The notes beneath the pieces were generated by a model. It did no database searches, was not told the DNA's origin, and worked only from the letters and a program-made list of their open reading frames with translations. A program made the translations under genes and the position numbers. This document shows, one piece after another, positions 59,366 to 64,000 of a stretch of 64,000 bases of DNA. Numbering within the stretch: position 1 is the stretch's first letter; each line of letters begins with the position of its first letter. This DNA is from Bacillota bacterium (GTDB lineage Bacteria > Bacillota > Clostridia > Lachnospirales > Lachnospiraceae). Location of the stretch: assembly GCA_023416695.1 (NCBI GenBank), contig JAEZGY010000027.1, positions 1 to 64,000 on the forward strand, read 5' to 3'.

Positions 59366-61060
59366 TTAAATCTGAAAGAAATCTACATCTTCATCTAATT
59401 TCTCTGCTATTTTATGATTTTCCATAGATTCTTTTAACACATCATCCGTTTTATCTACAATATGCGCTATTCTGTTAGCTATGTCTGCAGTTCCTTCAGC
59501 CCCTTCTCCTGCTGCCGATGTTATTTCATCTATTGCTTGTCTCATTTGCTTGGTGGTGTCATATAAGTGTTCTGCAATAACATTTATCTCACCTACGACA
59601 TTTTTTATAGTATCAGCATCTTGATCATAATTTCTAATTGTATCTACAAATATCCTATAATCGTTTAACACTTGATTATCTACAAAATCCAGTAATTCTT
59701 TAGCATCCTTTACAACACTTTCTACAGCCTCAGAAACATTATAGGTAATATCATTTATCCTAGAAACCGCACTTTTTGAACTTTCAGCCAAAACTCTAAT
59801 CTCGTCCGCAACGACTGCAAATCCCTTTCCAAACTCTCCAGCCCTAGCTGCTTCTATTGCAGCATTTAAGGATAACAGATTTGTCTGACTAGTAATTTGC
59901 AAAATCGTCTTTGATAGTTCTTTGATTTCTTCGATTGCACCTGTTCTCTTAATAGACTCTCGTAACTGTGCATTGGATCTATCAAAGATATTAATTGTGT
60001 TCTGTTGGGATTTAATTGTTTCTTCTTTTAGTTTTTCTGCACGATACTTAATCTCTTCTGCAAGTTTTTCGCCATTAAAGGTTCTCTCCTTCATATTTGA
60101 AATCTCAGTCTCAATTTCAAAGGTGGATGCATTCATTTCCTCCGTTGATGCAGAAGTTTCTTGCATTCCTGCTGAGAGTTCCTCTGTTGTAGCTGAAATA
60201 TCTTCTATACTAGAGTGTACTTCTTCTACTCTAGTTAGTATTTCATTAGAAATTGATTTCATATTATTAGATTCATTCTTAATATTATTTATAGTACGAG
60301 TGATTTCTTCCTGCATTTTTAAATATGAACGGGCAATTGCTCCAACTTCATCCTTACGATTTAGTAATTTGTCTTCTATTTGAAAATCAAATCTACCCTC
60401 TTCCATAAGCTTTACTTTGCCTTGAATCAGTAAAATTCCTCCTGCAATGGCATTTCCAATTAGGTAGGTCAGTATAGCAGCTACAATTAACAAAACCCCC
60501 GCCAATAATACAATAGACAGCACCACACTATTGATTTGCTCAGATATTACATCGGTATACATACCAACAAACCACATACCAATAATCTCCCCATTGCCGT
60601 CTTTTAGTGGAACATAATATGTTTGGGCAGATTTACCTAGAATATCCGCTGTTCCAATATAATCTTTTCCCTGATTCATAACTTGATTAATTACGGCTTC
60701 TGAGGCTTTTGTACCAATCATACGATTACCACTTTCATCATGAACATTGGTGGTCACTCTGGTATCATTCTGAAAAATAGTTGCTAGAACTTCTGTTTTT
60801 CCCGTAAAATCATCAATAATTTCAAAGTTTTCATTTATTAGCGTATCCCCTTTATAGAGGTTGCCATCTACTACAGACCAACTTCCTTCATAGCTGTGGT
60901 CTAATAATTGTAGTCCCATAGTAGAATAATTCTTTAATTCCTCTGAACTATCATTAAAAACGAGGTCAGAAACTCCTTTTTGGGTAAAGAATACAACAGC
61001 TAGTGTTAAGGTTACAATAATACTTACTGATGCCAATACGATTTTCCATTTAATTTTCAT
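59366..61060 (-). CDS. Methyl-accepting chemotaxis protein with Cache-like sensor
   Basis: 564 residues from ATG at 61060 (AAAGGAGG 8 nt upstream). First membrane segment ~7-27, extracellular sensor ~28-180 of the single-Cache type (EIIDDFTGKTEVLATIFQND, GTKASEAVINQVMNQGKDYIG, ADILGKSAQTYYVPLKDGNGEIIGMWFVGMY), second membrane segment ~190-212, HAMP, then a cytoplasmic coiled coil with the signalling tip ISQTNLLSLNAAIEAARAGEFGKGFAVVADEIRVLAESS. Senses a small ligand and drives the CheA kinase; no other chemotaxis gene is nearby. Confidence 0.95.
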   Translation of the reverse strand: MKIKWKIVLASVSIIVTLTLAVVFFTQKGVSDLVFNDSSEELKNYSTMGLQLLDHSYEGSWSVVDGNLYKGDTLINENFEIIDDFTGKTEVLATIFQNDTRVTTNVHDESGNRMIGTKASEAVINQVMNQGKDYIGTADILGKSAQTYYVPLKDGNGEIIGMWFVGMYTDVISEQINSVVLSIVLLAGVLLIVAAILTYLIGNAIAGGILLIQGKVKLMEEGRFDFQIEDKLLNRKDEVGAIARSYLKMQEEITRTINNIKNESNNMKSISNEILTRVEEVHSSIEDISATTEELSAGMQETSASTEEMNASTFEIETEISNMKERTFNGEKLAEEIKYRAEKLKEETIKSQQNTINIFDRSNAQLRESIKRTGAIEEIKELSKTILQITSQTNLLSLNAAIEAARAGEFGKGFAVVADEIRVLAESSKSAVSRINDITYNVSEAVESVVKDAKELLDFVDNQVLNDYRIFVDTIRNYDQDADTIKNVVGEINVIAEHLYDTTKQMRQAIDEITSAAGEGAEGTADIANRIAHIVDKTDDVLKESMENHKIAEKLDEDVDFFQI

Positions 61061-61422
61061 AGTTCTTCCTCCTTTGTTAGATGGATACACTTAGCAAATA
61101 AAACGTCTCATCTCAGCTTGCAATAGATCCCAAATACTGCTTATACGTATATGTATAATAAAAAAAGATGTGAGTACCTATCTTATACGAGCTATTTAGT
61201 TAAAATCTGTCTTTTTACACTATACGTTTCAATGTTTATATCGACACAATTTGCCATAATAGTAAGATATTATCGCCTAAACTCCCGCTCGTCATATATG
61301 CAACAATCTTCAATATCAATAATCCCAACATCCTTTCAAATTCATATTGCAATATTTGTTACAAATTGTATACTATAACCATAGTAGTAAAGTATAAGTA
61401 AAATTATGGGGGGACCGATACT
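61061..61422. other. Intergenic region between divergent chemoreceptor and small gene
   Basis: AT-rich, 360 bp. It contains the ribosome site of the chemoreceptor gene on one side and a plus-strand promoter on the other (see 61347-61374). No sigma-28-type motility promoter and no RNA gene seen. Confidence 0.6.
61347..61374 (+). promoter_or_regulatory. Promoter of the 61423 gene
   Basis: TTGCAA (61347-61352), 16-bp spacer, TATACT (61369-61374) on the plus strand. Confidence 0.6.
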
Positions 61423-61728
61423 TTGGATAATTTAAAGAAGAAACTAAATGAGATGTTAAACGAACCAACAAAGGAAGAGGATACTAACATATCGTATAAA
61501 GAACTATTTTCTGATTCCTTTATGATAGCTAATACAAATGAAATGTGTTTAGAGGATTTTCTCTTAGAGGCTGGCTATGTAATCAAAAGTCAGGCAGACT
61601 TTGATACTCTACCTTCAGAGACATTGGATCATTACGTTTCCTCCCATACGAATTTTAAGTCCTGGGAGCATATGAAAGAAGAGGCTTTAGAATACTACAT
61701 ATTTACAAATAATTTATACTTATTCTAA
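61423..61728 (+). CDS. Small soluble protein of unknown function
   Basis: 101 residues, acidic, no signal or membrane segment. Begins with TTG, 9 nt after GGGGGG; the ATG overlapping that site is in another frame and stops at once. Sequence such as MCLEDFLLEAGYVIKSQADFDTLPSETLDHYVSSHTNFKSWEHM looks like a small helical regulatory or adaptor protein; no family recognised. Divergent from the chemoreceptor; ends in a clear terminator. Confidence 0.7.
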   Translation: MDNLKKKLNEMLNEPTKEEDTNISYKELFSDSFMIANTNEMCLEDFLLEAGYVIKSQADFDTLPSETLDHYVSSHTNFKSWEHMKEEALEYYIFTNNLYLF

Positions 61729-61746
61729 GTAAAATAGCCCTAATGT

Positions 61747-61793
61747 AAACACTCCACCCTATTGACTTTCTAAGTCATAAGGGCGGAGTGTTT
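61747..61793. terminator. Terminator after the 61423 gene
   Basis: AAACACTCC pairs with GGAGTGTTT, with an inner TGACTT/AAGTCA stem. Lies between converging genes and can serve both. Confidence 0.85.
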
Positions 61794-61834
61794 ATTGCTT
61801 ATTATCCCATACTTCAGACTCAACCTAACAGCAA

Positions 61835-62074
61835 CTAACTAATCTTTTTTATATCGCTCGACGAAACTTCTTTGTTATCTTTCTTGTATTGAGCAGAACT
61901 AAGTCCAAGTAAAACACCTAAAAATGTATCTACAGCTGTAATTGTACCTATCACTTGTTCACCATAAGCCAACCCCCACACACCAGATAATCCAAAGTAC
62001 AAAGTACCAAGAGCTGGTAAAAGATACTGTGCCATCCATTTTAGAATATCATATGTTTTATTACTTAGTTTCAT
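61835..62074 (-). CDS. Phage holin-like small membrane protein
   Basis: 79 residues from ATG at 62074 (GGAGGG 6 nt upstream); a longer upstream reading frame is not supported. MKLSNKTYDILKWMAQYLLPALGTLYFGLSGVWGLAYGEQVIGTITAVDTFLGVLLGLSSAQYKK has two membrane segments and a charged tail, the pattern of the Dp-1-type phage holin family. There is no endolysin or other phage structural gene nearby, so it is either a prophage relic or a holin adopted by the host. Confidence 0.8.
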   Translation of the reverse strand: MKLSNKTYDILKWMAQYLLPALGTLYFGLSGVWGLAYGEQVIGTITAVDTFLGVLLGLSSAQYKKDNKEVSSSDIKKIS

Positions 62075-62223
62075 AGCTTTCCCTCCTACAATTTGACAAA
62101 CATTTGTGTTCGACTTTTCCATATTACCATATGTATGTATGATCACATTCGTATATTCTTCGTTTTTACACAAAAAATTAGCCATGTCCTAAGCATTTTC
62201 TTACTTAGAACATGACTAACTGT

Positions 62224-62724
62224 TTAGTTAGCTAATACCAATAATACCAACAAACATATCGCACATATTTCTATTACGATACCTAATATATTAATAATAC
62301 AAATTGTCTTTTCTTTGAACACTCTTCTAAATAATGAGAATACTTCTATTCCTAAGATACCACCTAATGTATTAGTAATTATGTCAGTAATATCGCTTCC
62401 TCCTAATGCAAAAATGTATTGAGTTATTTCAAATAATAAACTTAATCCAAATACTACTATAACTTTTTCCCATAAAGACCAATCTTTTTTTATAATTGAA
62501 AGATACACTCCAAGTGGTACAAAAGCTAGTATATTATAAATAATTTCCTTAAAATATATTTTCCCATTTACAATAACTGATTCAGCAAATGGTACTAAGT
62601 TTATATTTCTCATGTTCGGAATCATTTCAGGACTTGTTACTAGTTTAAACAAAATAAGCCAACATAATAATATTAAATATAAGATAAAGACAATGAGTGT
62701 AAAATATTTTTTGTGTACTTTCAT
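62224..62724 (-). CDS. VanZ-family membrane protein
   Basis: 166 residues, about five hydrophobic segments. VanZ-like signature NINLVPFAESV near residue 45, IIYNILAFVPLGVYLSII, LSLLFEITQYIFALGGSDITDIITNTLGGILG. VanZ proteins affect teicoplanin susceptibility in some enterococci but are mostly of unknown role. Standalone, lying between the holin-like gene and the remnant of the mobile element. Confidence 0.88.
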   Translation of the reverse strand: MKVHKKYFTLIVFILYLILLCWLILFKLVTSPEMIPNMRNINLVPFAESVIVNGKIYFKEIIYNILAFVPLGVYLSIIKKDWSLWEKVIVVFGLSLLFEITQYIFALGGSDITDIITNTLGGILGIEVFSLFRRVFKEKTICIINILGIVIEICAICLLVLLVLAN

Positions 62725-62866
62725 AAAGTTCCTCTTATTATAACTACTAAATTTCGGATTTATTGTACATACCTTTATATTATATATACAGGCTCACAAT
62801 TTTTACAAGGATGACTAGTGATTAAGCGTTAATCTTTCCCTAACATAAGGTGTTATTTCTGTGCGC

Positions 62867-62900
62867 AAAAAAGAGCCCTCGTTAAAGGGCTCTTTTTTTT
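62867..62900 (-). terminator. Terminator, probably the original one of the GGGtGRT gene
   Basis: AAGAGCCCT pairs with AGGGCTCTT, T-runs on both sides. It lies just beyond the duplicated 3' end of the GGGtGRT gene (62910-62949), i.e. where that gene's terminator would sit if the intervening 835 bp were removed. Confidence 0.85.
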
Positions 62901-62909
62901 CTATTATTC

Positions 62910-62949
62910 CTTAGAACATTCCCTTTTCAGCAGCTTCCTGGATAGAAAC
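62910..62949. repeat. Left 40-bp direct repeat (duplicated 3' end of the GGGtGRT gene; att-like)
   Basis: Identical to 63785-63824 except for one base (a synonymous change in the GGGtGRT reading frame). It encodes the last 12 residues plus the TAA of that gene. A CCTTGATTTTACT motif follows 6 bp later (62956) and 11-bp repeats GTAGGAATAAT/GTAGGAATAAA follow at 62988-63009. Confidence 0.85.
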
Positions 62950-63098
62950 TGGAAACCTTGATTTTACTAGGTTTGCATGGCATAGGTGTAGGAATAATGT
63001 AGGAATAAACTACTATTGAACACTTTTAACTGCTTCTTATAATACAATAGACAGTCATTTATATCTTTGGCTATGTCACAACCCATAATTGATATTTG

Positions 63099-63248
63099 TT
63101 ATTTGTTATCTGTAGATGCACGACCTGAAATAGTAATGATTAACCCCAGTAATCCCATGCCTAAAGTAAATGGTTCCAATCCTGTTGATGAAAGTTGAAA
63201 CAAAATTGCAAATAGCAAAATAGCAATACCTAACAAACAAGTCTTCAT
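63099..63248 (-). CDS. 49-residue membrane protein inside the remnant element
   Basis: MKTCLLGIAILLFAILFQ is a signal-like or membrane segment, and a second segment (FTLGMGLLGLIITISG) follows before the polar tail RASTDNK. GGGGGAGAG 5 nt before the ATG supports a real gene. No family recognised; small two-segment proteins are common cargo of such elements. Confidence 0.6.
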   Translation of the reverse strand: MKTCLLGIAILLFAILFQLSSTGLEPFTLGMGLLGLIITISGRASTDNK

Positions 63249-63398
63249 ATTTTCTCTCCCCCATAAATTAAATTTTATATGACATCAGTTATTATATACT
63301 TTATTTTTCCATATATCAACAAACTATAAGAAAGAAAAGAGCTAGTTTAGTACTAACTCCTTACTCTCCCAAATAATAAGGTTAGATCTTTTTACTTT

Positions 63399-63494
63399 AT
63401 GGAAACAGCAAACTACTTTAAAGACTCTGATGTGGTTAAAGAATTGCTTCCATTAGAACAATCATCCGACTATGTAGCCGACTTATATTGGTAA
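63399..63494 (+). pseudogene. 31-codon frame, probable gene fragment
   Basis: METANYFKDSDVVKELLPLEQ...ADLYW then TAA. The composition looks like coding sequence but there is no ribosome site, and it ends abruptly. Lies within the integrated remnant; family not recognised. Confidence 0.25.
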
Positions 63495-63544
63495 TATGAG
63501 TCTATAGGTTATCAATTGTGTCTCATATTTTTGTTCACAAAAAA

Positions 63545-63562
63545 AGAAGCCCTTAAGCTTCT
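63545..63562 (-). terminator. Small terminator hairpin in the remnant element
   Basis: AGAAGC pairs with GCTTCT across a 6-nt loop, followed on the minus strand by TTTTTTT. Confidence 0.55.
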
Positions 63563-63610
63563 GGCTCAGTTTCTTAAATATATATTTGTTTCTAAAAATG
63601 TAGGAGTGTA

Positions 63611-63643
63611 GTGTATGAATAATGTATGAATGGTGTAGGAATA
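63611..63643 (+). repeat. Three 11-bp direct repeats (arm-site-like)
   Basis: GTGTATGAATAAT, GTATGAATGGT and GTAGGAATAGT follow each other with 11-bp period. Similar units (GTAGGAATAAT, GTAGGAATAAA) occur at the other end of the element, in the same orientation. Confidence 0.6.
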
Positions 63644-63784
63644 GTCACATTAATTATCGTAACCTTCTCCTACACCATTTCATAAAACCCTTAATATAAG
63701 CGTTTTTTATATTTAATCAGCCTTACAAAACCCAATAGCTGATATATAAACTTTTCTACTAGAACCCTTGATTTTACTGAGTTT

Positions 63785-63824
63785 CTTAGAACATTCCCTT
63801 TTCAGCAGCTTCCTGAATAGAAAC
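63785..63824. repeat. Right 40-bp direct repeat (true 3' end of the GGGtGRT gene; att-like)
   Basis: Matches 62910-62949 at 39 of 40 bases. Here it forms the coding 3' end and stop of the GGGtGRT gene. A CCTTGATTTTACT motif lies immediately before it. Confidence 0.85.
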
Positions 63825-64000
63825 AGCAACAGCAACTGTCATACCAACCATTGGGTTGTTACCAGCACCGATAAGACCCATCATTTCTACGTGAGCAGGA
63901 ACGGAAGAAGAACCAGCGAACTGAGCATCAGAGTGCATACGTCCCATTGTATCAGTCATACCGTAGGAAGCAGGACCTGCTGCCATGTTATCTGGGTGAA
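63786..64000 (-). CDS. GGGtGRT protein, C-terminal part (runs off window)
   Basis: 71 residues and the stop are visible; the gene continues past base 64000. The sequence HPDNMAAGPASYGMTDTMGRMHSDAQFAGSSSVPAHVEMMGLIGAGNNPMVGMTVAVAVSIQEA matches the conserved C-terminus of the GGGtGRT family, ~330-residue proteins common in Clostridia with unknown function. The 3' end has been rebuilt by insertion of a small element that duplicated the last 40 bp. No terminator lies directly after it; the likely original terminator is now at 62867. Confidence 0.85.
   Translation of the reverse strand, partial: HPDNMAAGPASYGMTDTMGRMHSDAQFAGSSSVPAHVEMMGLIGAGNNPMVGMTVAVAVSIQEAAEKGMF

Larger units (their letters stand above)
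62950..63784. mobile_element. Small integrated remnant at the 3' end of the GGGtGRT gene
   Basis: 835 bp bounded by the 40-bp direct repeats. Inside both ends lie CCTTGATTTTACT (62956 and 63766) and sets of 11-bp direct repeats (62988-63009; 63611-63643), the kind of arm sites used by tyrosine recombinases. The interior holds one small membrane-protein gene and a 31-codon frame, but no integrase. Interpreted as a decayed phage or conjugative element that kept its att sites (inference). Confidence 0.6.

Noticed and set aside
59922..60383. 153-codon plus-strand open frame inside the chemoreceptor gene
   Set aside because: Antisense shadow of coiled-coil coding sequence; Ser-rich, no ribosome site.

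Overview
The window looks like chromosomal DNA from a low-GC Gram-positive anaerobe of the class Clostridia, most likely family Lachnospiraceae. The reasons are strong AT bias, near-perfect Shine-Dalgarno sites (GGAGG about 8 nt before starts), sigma-A promoters of the TTGACA-17-TATAAT kind, and family-typical genes: DUF1015 next to serCA, a GGGtGRT protein, sortase substrates ending in (V/L)PKT(G/D), a DUF2680 secreted peptide and a TetM-like GTPase fused to an NYN domain. Species cannot be fixed from sequence alone.

Layout. 1-4000: start of a DUF1015 gene, then an AT-rich accessory patch (lipoprotein, large exported DNRLRE/Cys-His protein, small membrane protein). 4037-6296: serC-serA. 6392-13572: branched-chain amino acid genes leuB-ilvD-ilvB with an attenuator-like leader that resembles a T-box stem I, a very acidic mini-protein, and leuC-leuD. 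A divergent GNAT-LysR pair follows; a LysR-type box lies 65 bp upstream of the inferred leuC start. 15358-17836: amino acid permease and mutY. 17902-28100: a surface-protein island with two paralogous blocks (sortase-anchored protein plus DUF2680 peptide, one member of each pair broken) around a giant RCC1-repeat wall protein. 28275-30307: LytTR response regulator and GHKL kinase. 30453-32056: ilvN-ilvC. 32355-39441: LCP cell-wall ligase, metH, homocysteine methyltransferase/MTHFR fusion, lipoprotein. 39703-49383: GNAT, two ECF sigma/anti-sigma pairs, GH3 glycosidase lipoprotein, EF-hand-like protein and the GTPase-NYN fusion. 49458-51264: arsR-acr3-arsC. 51441-54616: DUF2975-LRR-DUF2975-HTH operon. 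55665-58492: trkA-trkH. The rest holds GrpB, a chemotaxis receptor, a holin-like protein, VanZ and a small integrated remnant bounded by a 40-bp repeat of the GGGtGRT gene 3' end.

How the parts fit. The core is amino acid synthesis: serine, the common BCAA pathway, the leucine branch and methionine/one-carbon metabolism. It appears as separate transcription units, each with its own promoter and leader or operator. The acetolactate synthase large subunit (ilvB) and small subunit (ilvN) are about 24 kb apart, with the surface-protein island and housekeeping genes between them. The two-component system beside the surface genes is a natural candidate regulator: the giant wall protein and the response regulator gene share upstream direct repeats with 20-bp period at the same distance from the -10. 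The most unusual protein is the fusion of an A-site GTPase with a Rae1/YacP-like endoribonuclease domain. No rRNA, tRNA or CRISPR array was recognised.
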